The position numbers and the translations under genes were made by a program. Below are positions 9,456 through 18,108 of a stretch of DNA of 63,630 nucleotides, piece by piece. Numbering within the stretch: the stretch's first letter is position 1; each line of letters opens with the position of its first letter. The notes under the pieces were generated by a model. The model did not search any database, was not told the DNA's origin, and saw only the letters and a program-made list of their open reading frames with translations. Origin of the DNA: Roseibium sp. (GTDB lineage Bacteria; Pseudomonadota; Alphaproteobacteria; Rhizobiales; Stappiaceae); the NCBI GenBank assembly GCA_017643925.1, contig JAEPML010000024.1, forward strand, positions 1 to 63,630. Direction: 5' to 3'.

Positions 9456-10532
9456 CTATTGCGCGGCACATGCCTGAAAACTCTCTTTCAGGACATCCCA
9501 GTTGAGATCCCGACCGATAAACACGAGCCGGCTGTCTCGGGCCTCGTCTTCCTTCCAGTCCCGCTGGTGATCGCCTTCGACGATCATGTGAACGCCCTGG
9601 ATAACGTAGCGCTGCGGATCATCCTTGAATGCCAGAATGCCCTTCATTCTCAGGATATTCGGTCCCTGGACCTGCGTTACCTGGTTGATCCACGGGAAAA
9701 ACATGTCCGGATTGAGTTCACCGGCGGTCAGGGAAATGCTTTTTACGGAATGCGGCGCATCGTCGTGATGATGATGGTGATGATGCCCGTGATCATGATG
9801 ATGATGATGATGGTGATCATGGTCATGATCGTGATCACAGTCCGGACCGCACTCATGCTCGTGATGACCGTGCTGAAGGAAATGCGGGTCCAGCGACAGG
9901 ATCCTGTCGAGATCAAACGCGCCGCGATCCAGAACCTTGGCGATGTCGATGCTGCAGCGCTCGCTGTGATGCAGGACCGCATAGGGATTGATTGCCCGGA
10001 TACGCGCCTCGACATTGGCCAGTTCTTCGGCACTGACGAGGTCGGTCTTGTTGATCAGGACGACATCGGCAAAGGCGACCTGGTCTTCAGCTTCTTCCGT
10101 ATCTTCCAGGCGCTGCAGCACGTGGCGTGCGTCGACGACCGCGACCACGGCATCCAGCTTGGAAGACGCCCGGACGTCATCATCCATGAAGAAGGTTTGG
10201 GCAACGGGAGCCGGGTCGGCCACGCCGGTTGTTTCCACGATGATGGCGTCAAACGCGCCCTTGCGCTTCATCAGGTTCTGCACCGTGCGGATCAGGTCTC
10301 CGCGCACGGTGCAGCAAATGCAGCCGTTGTTCATTTCGAAGATTTCTTCATCCGACTCGACCAGCAGGTCGTTGTCGATGCCGACTTCACCGAATTCATT
10401 GACGATGACCGCATATCGCTGACCGTGGTTCTCGGTCAGGATCCGGTTGAGAAGAGTGGTTTTTCCGGCCCCCAGGTAACCCGTCAAGACGGTCACTGGA
10501 ATTTGGGCCTGGACGTCCTGTGTCGCAGACAT
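9456..10532 (-). CDS. CobW/COG0523-family metallochaperone GTPase with His-rich insert
   Basis: A 358-residue G3E-family GTPase. Walker A is GYLGAGKTTL (residues 18-27), the invariant metal motif CICC is at 71-74, NKTD gives guanine specificity, and the CobW C-terminal domain follows. A long His/Asp stretch near residues 220-265 (about 25 His) is typical of zinc-handling members that load or store metal. ATG 10532 begins MSATQDVQAQIPVTVLTG; the longer frame is not family-like. It heads a probable operon with WD40 and DUF2937 genes and is divergent from the aminotransferase. No convincing Zur box was found upstream. Zn2+ is the likely metal, though cobalt or nickel cannot be excluded. Confidence 0.9.
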   Translation of the reverse strand: MSATQDVQAQIPVTVLTGYLGAGKTTLLNRILTENHGQRYAVIVNEFGEVGIDNDLLVESDEEIFEMNNGCICCTVRGDLIRTVQNLMKRKGAFDAIIVETTGVADPAPVAQTFFMDDDVRASSKLDAVVAVVDARHVLQRLEDTEEAEDQVAFADVVLINKTDLVSAEELANVEARIRAINPYAVLHHSERCSIDIAKVLDRGAFDLDRILSLDPHFLQHGHHEHECGPDCDHDHDHDHHHHHHHDHGHHHHHHHDDAPHSVKSISLTAGELNPDMFFPWINQVTQVQGPNILRMKGILAFKDDPQRYVIQGVHMIVEGDHQRDWKEDEARDSRLVFIGRDLNWDVLKESFQACAAQ

Positions 10533-10759
10533 CTTGCAAATCCTGGCATGCTGAGTTCGTGTTGCCCGATTTCGGGCGGGTATCTTGGCGCGAATATAAG
10601 CACAACGACTTCGCAATGGGAGATGCGAAGCGAAAATTACGCACACGCAGTGTCAGACAGTGGACAGTACCGAACCGTTTCATTCCGATCTAGACTTTCC
10701 AAACGCGGCCGACTGACCCTAGCTTGCGCGAACCTGCCGGCCAACAGAAGGGACTTTCC

Positions 10760-11938
10760 ATGCTCCAGACAATCCCCGGATTTGATCGCATTGGCGAAGA
10801 AAACGCGTTTGCTGTTCTGGCGCGCGCAACCGAACTGGCCGCTGATGGGCGCGACATCATCAATCTCGGGATCGGCCAACCGGATTTCCGGACACCGGAC
10901 CATATCGTCGAGGCCGCGATCAAGGCGCTCAGGGATGGGCATCACGGATACACGCCCGCGACAGGTATCGCCCCCTTGAGGGAGGCCGTGGCCGCAGATC
11001 TGCACAAGCGTCACGATGTCGATGTGAACCCCGGAAATGTCCTGATCGTGCCGGGTGGCAAGGTCACGATGTTCATGGCGATCCTGATGTTCGGAGAACC
11101 GGGCACCGAAATCCTCTATCCGGACCCCGGGTTCCCGATCTATCGATCCATGATCGAGTTTGCCGGCGCCACGCCGGTGCCGGTCCCGATCCGCGAGGAA
11201 AACGACTTTGCGTTTTCCGCAGAGGAAACCCTGTCGCTCATAACCGACAGGACACGCCTGCTGATCCTGAACTCACCGGCCAATCCGACCGGCGGCGTCA
11301 CGCCGAGATCCGAAATCGAGACGCTCGTTGCGGGGCTGGAAAACCATCCGCAGGTTGCCGTCATGTCGGACGAGATCTACTCGCAAATGACCTATGACGG
11401 CATGGAGCATGTCTCCCTGCTGCAGTTTGCGTCCCTGCGCGACAGGCTCATTCTCCTGGACGGGTGGTCAAAGACCTACGCAATGACCGGCTGGCGCATG
11501 GGGTTTGCCGTCTGGCCGGACGCGCTGGTCGACAAGGTGCGAAAACTTGCCGTCAACGCCTGGTCCTGCGTCAATGCTCCGGCCCAGTTTGCCGGTCTGG
11601 CCGCTCTGACCGGCCCCCAGACCGCTGTTCATGACATGGTCAACGAGTTCGACACGCGCCGAAAGGTCATTGTGGAAGGCCTGAACGCCATTGAAGGGAT
11701 CTCCTGCAAGACGCCGTTGGGAGCCTTTTATGCCTATCCGAATATCAAGAACACAGGGTGGCAGGCCAAGGCGCTTGCATCTGCATTGCTGGAAGAGACC
11801 GGTGTTGCAATTATCGGAGGACCGGACTTCGGAATATTGGGAGAAGGCTACGTAAGGTTGTCTTACGCAAACTCTACGTTAAACATAAAAAAGGCTCTTG
11901 AACGCGTGAATTTATTCCTTCAGGAGAACAAAAAATGA
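10760..11938 (+). CDS. Class I/II pyridoxal-phosphate aminotransferase (aspartate aminotransferase fold)
   Basis: A 392-residue fold-type I aminotransferase. NSPANPTGG, DEIYSQMTYDG and the Schiff-base lysine Lys238 in DGWSKTYAMTGWRMGF are all present, with the C-terminal substrate arginine in YVRLSYA. It transfers amino groups between an amino acid and a 2-oxo acid; specificity (aspartate, aromatic or alanine) is not resolved by sequence reading. ATG 10760 has AGAAGGGA about 8 bases upstream; a TTG at 10724 is less likely. It stands alone, divergent from the CobW-type gene, with an AT-rich 150-bp gap after its stop. Confidence 0.9.
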   Translation: MLQTIPGFDRIGEENAFAVLARATELAADGRDIINLGIGQPDFRTPDHIVEAAIKALRDGHHGYTPATGIAPLREAVAADLHKRHDVDVNPGNVLIVPGGKVTMFMAILMFGEPGTEILYPDPGFPIYRSMIEFAGATPVPVPIREENDFAFSAEETLSLITDRTRLLILNSPANPTGGVTPRSEIETLVAGLENHPQVAVMSDEIYSQMTYDGMEHVSLLQFASLRDRLILLDGWSKTYAMTGWRMGFAVWPDALVDKVRKLAVNAWSCVNAPAQFAGLAALTGPQTAVHDMVNEFDTRRKVIVEGLNAIEGISCKTPLGAFYAYPNIKNTGWQAKALASALLEETGVAIIGGPDFGILGEGYVRLSYANSTLNIKKALERVNLFLQENKK

Positions 11939-12089
11939 GACGTAATTTATTTCGCTTACCAAATTAAATCATTTCACCAAGTTGAAGGCCACTTTTGATC
12001 TATGACGCTTTCCTTTCATGGGCATTTTATTAAACTTTTACAGTGTTTAATGTTGTGAATGTATTGCGTAGCGAGGCTGTGGGGCTCGT

Positions 12090-14258
12090 ATGGCGGAAAG
12101 TATTGACCTGGATCTGAAGCAGTCGTTTGACGATCTGCACGAGAGTGTCCTGATCACAAATCAGGACAGGACCATCATATTCGTCAACAAGTCGATGGAA
12201 CGCCTGTTGCGCGCCAAGAGCGAAGACCTGATCGGTTCCACCACGAAGCGTTTTTTCGCTAATCCGGACAAATTTGAAAAGATGGGCGAGCTCTACAGCA
12301 CGCCCGCTGACCAGAGGCATCGGCAGACATATCTGCTTGAACTCGTACTTGGCGATGGCAGTCGAACAAAGGCTGAAGTCGTCAGCGCCCCGCTGTTTGA
12401 TGCGGAGCGCACCCTCAAGGGCCTGTTGTTCTTTGCCCGCGACGTCAGCGAGAGGTTGGCGCTTGAAGAGCAGAACAGGAACCTGGCCTACACGCTCGAA
12501 GACGCATTGCATGCGATCTCCGAGGGTTTTGCGATCTACGATGAAAATGACAGGTTCGAATTGTGCAATGAAAACTATCGCGAGATCTACGCACACTCGG
12601 CACCGGCCATGGTACCTGGCACAAGTTTTGAGAACATTCTGCGCTATGGCCTCGACAGAAATCAGTATGACACCGGCAATCTGAGCGACGAGGCCTGGCT
12701 TGCAGAGCGCCTTGCAAGCCATCAGAAAGCGGACGGGAGCGTCATTGACCAGCGCCTGGACGACGGCCGCTGGCTGAGGATCTCGGAAACCCGAACCAAA
12801 CGCGGCGGGATAGCCGGAATCCGGGCCGACATCACGGAACTCAAGGAAGCCCAGGCCAAGGCGGAACTTGCCTACAAGAACCTTTCGCTTGTTGCGGACA
12901 GCGTTTCGGGCAGCATTGCAGAGGTCGGACTTGACGGCAAATGCCTGTTCATCAACAAGACCGCCTGCGACTGGTTCAAGGGAACCTATGAAGAGTTGCT
13001 CGGCACACGGCTGCGGGATCGCCTTCCCTGGAAAGAGCGCAACTTCGTCCGCGGCCTGTTCGAACGCGCAAAACAGGGCCAGCCCGTCTCCGAAGAGGGA
13101 ACCTTCCACTTCCCGGACGGGGTCAAGCGGGAATGCCAGTTTGATTGCAATCCGCGTTTCAATGAAGAAGGTGATGTAGACGGTCTTGTTGTCATGATGA
13201 GCGACATCACAGACCGGAAACGAACCGAACGCGCGCTTGCCGAACTCTACACGATCACCTCAACGCGAGAGCTGGGTCACGAAGAAAAGATCGCCGAAAT
13301 TCTGCGCCTTGGGTGCGAACATTTCGATCTGCCCTTTGGCATCATAAGCCATGTGATGGACGACGAATACACGATCACGCATGCGCACAGCCCGAACGGG
13401 GAACTTGATCCGGGAACATCATTTCCCCTCGGCGACACATATTGTGCGTTGACCCTCGAGGCCGACGGCCCGCTCGCAACGGTGGACGCCGGCAATTCCG
13501 AGTTTTCCGCTCATCCCCGTTACGAAAAGTTTGCGCTGGAGACCTATATCGGCGCGCCCCTTCTGGTGGACGGGCTGGTGCACGGAACGGTGAACTTTTC
13601 AGCACCGGAACAAAGAAATCGCCGCTTTTCCTCGGCCGACATCCAGATCGTCAAGCAGCTTGCCGACTGGATCGGGCATGAGATCGCACGCCAGCTTGAT
13701 CATCAGGCACTGATGGACGCCAAAGCCAATCTGGAGAGAATGGCAAGTACCGATGACTTGACCCAGGTGCTCAACCGACGTGCCTTTCTGGAACGGGCCA
13801 ACACGGAAATTCATCGCTTCCGTCGGGACAGGACTCCCTTCACCGCTGTCATGATGGACATTGATCGCTTCAAGCAGATCAACGATCAGTATGGCCACGC
13901 AATTGGCGACAGGGTCCTGCGCCTGTTTGCCGATTCAATCAGTGTCACCCTGCGGAGCGTTGACGTTTTCGGGCGTGTCGGTGGTGAAGAATTTTGCATG
14001 ATCCTGCACAACACGGACATGGACGGTGCCATGGCGGTCTGCAAGAGGCTGCTGAAAAAAATATCCGCCGACTGTCAGCTGCCGCGGCTGGACGAAACGA
14101 TCACCTGCAGCATGGGACTGGCGACGCCGGTGCGCGAAGATGTCGAGTTTTCGACCCTGATGCAGAGGGCAGATATGGCCCTTTACGAAGCCAAGGCCAC
14201 AGGCAGGAACAAATGCGTCGCCTTTATCCCTCCTCTTGAGGAAGCCGTCGGGGCCTGA
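12090..14258 (+). CDS. PAS-PAS-PAS-GAF-GGDEF diguanylate cyclase
   Basis: A 722-residue soluble signalling enzyme making cyclic di-GMP from two GTP. Three PAS domains (about residues 10-125, 135-255, 265-385) are followed by a GAF domain (about 390-545) and a GGDEF domain (about 555-715). The active site reads GGEEF and is intact; RSVD placed five residues before it is the product-inhibition I-site. No EAL domain is present, so it is a cyclase only. No membrane segment is seen, so the PAS and GAF domains must sense cytoplasmic signals. It is monocistronic. ATG 12090 has GGGG about 6 bases upstream. Confidence 0.92.
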   Translation: MAESIDLDLKQSFDDLHESVLITNQDRTIIFVNKSMERLLRAKSEDLIGSTTKRFFANPDKFEKMGELYSTPADQRHRQTYLLELVLGDGSRTKAEVVSAPLFDAERTLKGLLFFARDVSERLALEEQNRNLAYTLEDALHAISEGFAIYDENDRFELCNENYREIYAHSAPAMVPGTSFENILRYGLDRNQYDTGNLSDEAWLAERLASHQKADGSVIDQRLDDGRWLRISETRTKRGGIAGIRADITELKEAQAKAELAYKNLSLVADSVSGSIAEVGLDGKCLFINKTACDWFKGTYEELLGTRLRDRLPWKERNFVRGLFERAKQGQPVSEEGTFHFPDGVKRECQFDCNPRFNEEGDVDGLVVMMSDITDRKRTERALAELYTITSTRELGHEEKIAEILRLGCEHFDLPFGIISHVMDDEYTITHAHSPNGELDPGTSFPLGDTYCALTLEADGPLATVDAGNSEFSAHPRYEKFALETYIGAPLLVDGLVHGTVNFSAPEQRNRRFSSADIQIVKQLADWIGHEIARQLDHQALMDAKANLERMASTDDLTQVLNRRAFLERANTEIHRFRRDRTPFTAVMMDIDRFKQINDQYGHAIGDRVLRLFADSISVTLRSVDVFGRVGGEEFCMILHNTDMDGAMAVCKRLLKKISADCQLPRLDETITCSMGLATPVREDVEFSTLMQRADMALYEAKATGRNKCVAFIPPLEEAVGA

Positions 14259-14420
14259 CATCGCCTTTTCGGAGAACACCCGGGCCATCACCATGTTGCC
14301 TGGCGGCTGCCTTTGCGCGCTTTAGGCCATGGCCGCTTCAACCGGCTTTCCGTTCACCATCGTCGTGCCGCTTGTCTGTTACGCCACTTTCAAAGGCAAC
14401 TGGGTCGAGCCGCACTAGAA

Positions 14421-14455
14421 ACCAAAAAGGGCGGCCCTGAGCCACCCTTCTTTTA
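14421..14455 (-). terminator. Possible terminator after the LacI regulator
   Basis: An imperfect inverted repeat (AAAAAGGGCGGC paired with GCCACCCTTCTTTT, one mismatch) lies just past the stop of the LacI-family gene. The stem is short and the T-tract interrupted, so the assignment is tentative. Confidence 0.35.
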
Positions 14456-14466
14456 CCTCGCAAACA

Positions 14467-15555
14467 TTAGTCCGCCAGCCTGGGGGCCAAACGAACACCG
14501 GGTGGCGGTGAACTTTCGCGGACCACCAGTTCCGGCTCGATGACAATCGGCTTGTTCGGAACGCGGTCGCCTGCGATCTGGCGCAACAGGGTAAGGGCCG
14601 CGAGGCGGCCAATCTTGTCCGGCTGATTGGAAACGGACGTGAGAGCAGGTGTGCGCGCATCGGCGCCGTCGATATCATCGTAACCGGTTATGGCCATGTC
14701 CGGACCGGGCTCGATGCCGGCCCGGCGCAGCGTTGTCATCAGCCCGAAGGCGACCAGGTCATTGAACCCGACGATTGCGGATGGACGGTCCTTGGCTTCC
14801 AGGATTTTCGGCACCGCTGAACGGCCATCTGCCTGCGTCATCAACTCGGGCAGGTCAATCTGCTTGTCCGGATCAATCCCGGCTTCGCTCAGGGCCTGAC
14901 GCCAGCCGGTGTTGCGCAGACGTCCGGTGGAACTGCCGCGCCGTCCGCCAACCATGGCGATCTTGCTGTGGCCCTGTTCGATCAGGTGTTTGGTAATCTG
15001 ATGTGCACCGGCCAGATCATCCCCACGGACGCAAGGTGCCCAGACCCCCGGGACTTCGCGCGCCACCAGCGTGACCGGGATGCCCTGATCGACCAGCCGA
15101 TTGATTTCCTCCGCGCTCGTGTTGACCGAGGGACACAGGATCAAACCGTCTGCCCTGTGTTGAAGCAGCGTGTTCACAAAGGCACGCTGACGTTTCACGT
15201 CGTCGCGGTGATTACAGATGAAGATCATCTGCCCCTGCTCTTCCAGTACATCTTCAAGCGCCGAGAAAACTTCCGCGAAATAGGGATTCAGAATGTCATG
15301 AACGGCAACGCCGACAATTTGACTGCGCGCCGTGCGCAGTGAGGCCGCCGAGCGATTGTAGATGTAGCCGATTTCCTCGGCTGTCCGCTTGACCTTGGCC
15401 CGGGTTTCTTCCGCCACAAGCGGACTGTCACGAAGCGCCAGAGAAACCGTCGCGGTGGAAATCCCGAGCTGATCGGCGATATGCCCAAGCGTCAGCCGCT
15501 TTCCGGGCTTTTGCGGCAAATCCGATGAAGGCGGCGATCCATTGTCTTCAGACAT
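14467..15555 (-). CDS. LacI-family transcriptional regulator
   Basis: A 362-residue LacI/GalR-type regulator. A helix-turn-helix (about residues 20-45; TLGHIADQLGISTATVSLALRDS) with hinge helix AASLRTARS is followed by a sugar-binding-protein-like domain (about 75-345). The Pro-rich, acidic N-terminal 18 residues are an unusual extension ahead of the HTH. LacI regulators normally sit beside the sugar operon they control, but here the flanking genes are a diguanylate cyclase and an OmpA-like lipoprotein, so its target is elsewhere or is itself. No effector can be named. Confidence 0.9.
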   Translation of the reverse strand: MSEDNGSPPSSDLPQKPGKRLTLGHIADQLGISTATVSLALRDSPLVAEETRAKVKRTAEEIGYIYNRSAASLRTARSQIVGVAVHDILNPYFAEVFSALEDVLEEQGQMIFICNHRDDVKRQRAFVNTLLQHRADGLILCPSVNTSAEEINRLVDQGIPVTLVAREVPGVWAPCVRGDDLAGAHQITKHLIEQGHSKIAMVGGRRGSSTGRLRNTGWRQALSEAGIDPDKQIDLPELMTQADGRSAVPKILEAKDRPSAIVGFNDLVAFGLMTTLRRAGIEPGPDMAITGYDDIDGADARTPALTSVSNQPDKIGRLAALTLLRQIAGDRVPNKPIVIEPELVVRESSPPPGVRLAPRLAD

Positions 15556-15725
15556 TTATTGTTCTCAATTACCACGGCTGGAACCGGAAAGGTCCTTATA
15601 GCCCTGTGCCGCCGAGTTAAACAGGCAAATGTTCAAATTGAGGCTGGCTTCTCAAAAATCGGCAAGCCAGCCCGTCACGTCGGTCCCGCAGCCGTCCCGC
15701 CGACCACAGGATGCGTCGCTCCGGG

Positions 15726-16259
15726 TCACCGCCGCTGAGGAGCAGAATCGTCGAATTCCTCTCGAAGATTGACGACGACGCGGCGGTTTTGCGACTGACA
15801 GGTAATCTCGTCACAATCGGTTACGGGGCGTTCGATACCGTAGCCTTTCACCCACATGCGCTTGGGGTTCACGCCGAGTTTCACCAGCTCGGCCATAACC
15901 GCATTGCCACGCTGGGTCGACAGATTCTTTTCGGTAGCCTCGCTGCCACCGTCATCCGCGTGGCCCTGGATTTTGACAACCCACTTCTTGTTGTCCTTGA
16001 GCCATTTCGCCTGATTGACAATCGTCATGCGCGCTTCATCGGAAACAGTCGCAGATCCCTTGTCGAAATAGACACGTCGACCGACATTGATAATGAACTC
16101 TTCTTCCGACCCGGGAGACACGTTCACAAAGCCTGCGGCCGGCGCGTTGGTCACGTCAGGAGATGACAGAGTCCCGGCGCTGTTGCACCCGGCCAGGCCA
16201 ACAACACCGATCAGAGCGAAAACTGCATTCCGGCCGAAACGGCCATTCAAGCTACCCAA
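15726..16259 (-). CDS. OmpA-family peptidoglycan-associated lipoprotein
   Basis: A 177-residue envelope protein. Signal peptide ends in lipobox GLAGC, so Cys25 would be lipidated and the protein anchored in the outer membrane. The OmpA-like domain (about residues 55-165) has VYFDKGSATVSDEAR, IQGHADDGGSEATEKNLSTQRGNAV and CQSQNRRV, the peptidoglycan-binding signature. It resembles Pal, but no tol genes are adjacent, so it is more likely a Pal-like paralogue. The gene upstream on the same strand is an L,D-transpeptidase, consistent with a cell-wall theme; a hairpin lies between them. Confidence 0.87.
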   Translation of the reverse strand: MGSLNGRFGRNAVFALIGVVGLAGCNSAGTLSSPDVTNAPAAGFVNVSPGSEEEFIINVGRRVYFDKGSATVSDEARMTIVNQAKWLKDNKKWVVKIQGHADDGGSEATEKNLSTQRGNAVMAELVKLGVNPKRMWVKGYGIERPVTDCDEITCQSQNRRVVVNLREEFDDSAPQRR

Positions 16260-16297
16260 GGAAAGCCCCCAATCCTTTTAATGAAAAATCGTGCGCG

Positions 16298-16319
16298 AAC
16301 GCGGGGCTTACCCCGCGTT
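16298..16319 (-). terminator. Hairpin terminator holding the L,D-transpeptidase stop codon in its loop
   Basis: Perfect 9-bp stem AACGCGGGG/CCCCGCGTT with a four-base loop. On the minus strand the loop is TAAG, so the TAA stop codon of the transpeptidase gene is in the loop. A T-tract follows about ten bases later. It should end or reduce transcription into the OmpA-like gene. Confidence 0.65.
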
Positions 16320-16952
16320 TGCACCTAGATGCTCGAGCACGAGAACAGCTGTGCCCTTCGGGCAGCGCTGGTAAAGGTCAATCACGTCTTCCGGGAACAT
16401 GCGGATGCAGCCGCTGGAAACGTCATGACCGATGCTCCAGGGCTCCAGCGTGCTGTGCAACCGATAGCCGAGGTCCCGGCCGTCGCGATAGAGATAAAGC
16501 GCTCTTGGTCCGAGCGGGTTGTTAGCGGCGCCGCCTTCCACCCTGCGCGGAAGATCGGGCTGACGCTTGAGCATTTCAGGTGGCGGCACCCAGCGTGGCC
16601 ACAAGGCCTTGCGGTCAATCCGTGCGCGGCCGTACCACTTGAAGCCTTCCTTGCCGACACCAACGCCGTACCGCAAGGCCGTGTTGTTTTCCCAGATCCA
16701 GTAGAGGAAATGGTTGGTTGTATCCACAACGACGGTCCCCGGTGGCTCCGGCGAAAAATACTTCACCATCTGGCGTTGCCAGACGGGTTTGATCTTCTTG
16801 AAGTTGGTGCGCCGGTACTGAAAGCCGTTGTCTTCCTGGTACCCGTTGAAATATGCATTTGCCGCGGCGCTCGCCTGAGCAAATTGCGGCATTACAAGAG
16901 CACCAGCGGCAGCCGTCGCTCCTCCCAAAAATGTCCGGCGGTTGAGTTCCAT
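16308..16952 (-). CDS. L,D-transpeptidase (YkuD fold), Tat-exported
   Basis: A 214-residue periplasmic enzyme that cross-links peptidoglycan stems or links lipoproteins to them. The N-terminus LNRRTFLGGATAAAGALV is a twin-arginine signal peptide. The YkuD domain (about residues 70-205) has catalytic Cys182 in VSSGCIRM and His166 in RLHST, matching the alphaproteobacterial variant of the [ST]xGC motif. It is one of many paralogues expected in such genomes. The OmpA-like lipoprotein gene lies 48 bp downstream. Confidence 0.9.
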   Translation of the reverse strand: MELNRRTFLGGATAAAGALVMPQFAQASAAANAYFNGYQEDNGFQYRRTNFKKIKPVWQRQMVKYFSPEPPGTVVVDTTNHFLYWIWENNTALRYGVGVGKEGFKWYGRARIDRKALWPRWVPPPEMLKRQPDLPRRVEGGAANNPLGPRALYLYRDGRDLGYRLHSTLEPWSIGHDVSSGCIRMFPEDVIDLYQRCPKGTAVLVLEHLGANAG

Positions 16953-17085
16953 CCGAATTCTCCCAAAACAAGCCGACGAAACAGGTCGTAAGCTGTCAGA
17001 CGCCAGCCTGCATTAAGAATGAAAGTCGGTTGGCGCGTCAACCTTTCAGCTGTGACCTAGACAAAATCCGACACAGTGAACACCG

Positions 17086-17990
17086 TCAAAGCCCCTTCAC
17101 ACGCTCGCGGTAGAGGATGTATAGGCCAGATGTGACGACGATTGCGGCGCCTATCAGGGTCGATGCTGTCGGAATGTCGGCAAAGATCAGGGCCCCGAGC
17201 GCGATCATTCAGACAATCTGGATATAGATGAAAGGCGCCAACAGGGGCGCTGGCGCGATCCGGTGCGCCAGAATGAAAAGATAGTGCCCCCCGGCACCGA
17301 AGATGCCGGTGGCAAACAGCAGGATCCATGACAGGGCATCCGGGGGCATGACCCAGACAGACACGCCGACCGGTGTCATTGCCAGCGCGGCGACGACACC
17401 CGAGATCAGAAGCATGCCGGCCGAACTGTCTGTTGCCGTCAACTGCCGGGTCAGCAACGCATAGAGGGCATAGAAGGTCATGGCGGCGACGGAGTAGATC
17501 GCGGCCCAATGCATGCCGCCAATGCCGGGCTGGGTGACCACAAGCACGCCTATGAAACCGACGATGATCGCTGCCCATCTCCTGGCCCGGCCCACTCGCC
17601 GAGCAATGGACCGGCGAGAGCCGTTATCACGAAAGGAGCTGCGAACATGATCGCCATGGTCTCTGCAAGCTGCAGATAGCGGACAGCCAGAAAATTGAAC
17701 CCCGTGGTGCCAAGCAGGCAGAAGGCCCGCACCACCTGCAGCACGGGTCTTCCGGTTTTGAAACGGGACGGCGTCTTCCAGACCTGAAAGATGACCAGCG
17801 TCAGCAGAACGTGACTGACAAACCGAATCCAGACGATCTGCAGCGTCGGCAAGCTTGAAGACAGGTATTTTGCGATCGCATCCAGGATGGAAAAACTCAG
17901 GCACGCCAGCACGATCAGGCCAATGCCGGCGAGCGGTGCCATGGACCCGTTGTTTCCCTTGGTCTCATCCGCTTGGGTCGCCTGTGCCAT
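17086..17990 (-). pseudogene. Broken DMT/EamA-family transporter
   Basis: The sequence encodes a ten-helix EamA drug/metabolite exporter in pieces. The first part (17990 to about 17583) reads through GLIVLACLSFSILDAIAKYL to LAGPLLGEWAGP. A one-base loss next to 17583 then shifts the frame; the following part (RWAAIIVGFIGVLVVTQPG to APFIYIQIV) lies in the next frame and stops at a TGA at 17209-17211. Past that TGA the same frame continues as MIALGALIFADIPTAS to LYILYRERVKGL and ends at 17086. Homologues usually have Trp at the TGA position (VWMIALG), so TGG to TGA is the likely change. Two independent lesions argue for a true pseudogene rather than a sequencing slip. Confidence 0.82.
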
Positions 17991-18108
17991 CCAACGGTCC
18001 TTGCCCTGAAATCATCCACCGATATCGGGAAGAGCTCCTGCACAGAGCTCCCGTTTAAGGTAAGTTTGGCCGACGGATCAGTTGGACTTCGCAGAGACCG
18101 GAACACAG

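Noticed and set aside
9770..9840. Possible microsatellite or CRISPR-like repeat (GATGATG/CATGATG runs)
   Set aside because: The repetition is the codon pattern of the His/Asp tract in the metallochaperone gene; there are no spacers or repeat units of constant length.
10533..10759. Zur-type operator for the metallochaperone gene
   Set aside because: The promoter region was searched for a TGTTATANNATAACA-like palindrome, and none close enough was seen.
9144..10979. Plus-strand open frame of 611 codons across the WD40 and CobW-type genes
   Set aside because: It is antisense to the CobW-type gene and part of the WD40 gene. Its Met/Val/Ile-rich stretch is the complement of the His-rich tract, not a membrane protein.
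12030..13109. Long minus-strand open frame of 359 codons opposite the GGDEF gene
   Set aside because: It lies wholly inside the PAS/GAF/GGDEF gene in antisense, and its translation shows no domain; high GC content produces such frames.
15726..16259. Pal of the Tol-Pal system
   Set aside because: The OmpA-like domain fits, but no tolQRAB or cpoB genes are adjacent, so a Pal-like paralogue is the safer call.
17209..17904. A shorter complete DMT transporter using only the middle frame
   Set aside because: The frame starts inside the coding sequence of the first fragment and lacks the first membrane segments; the break is better explained by a one-base loss and a nonsense codon.
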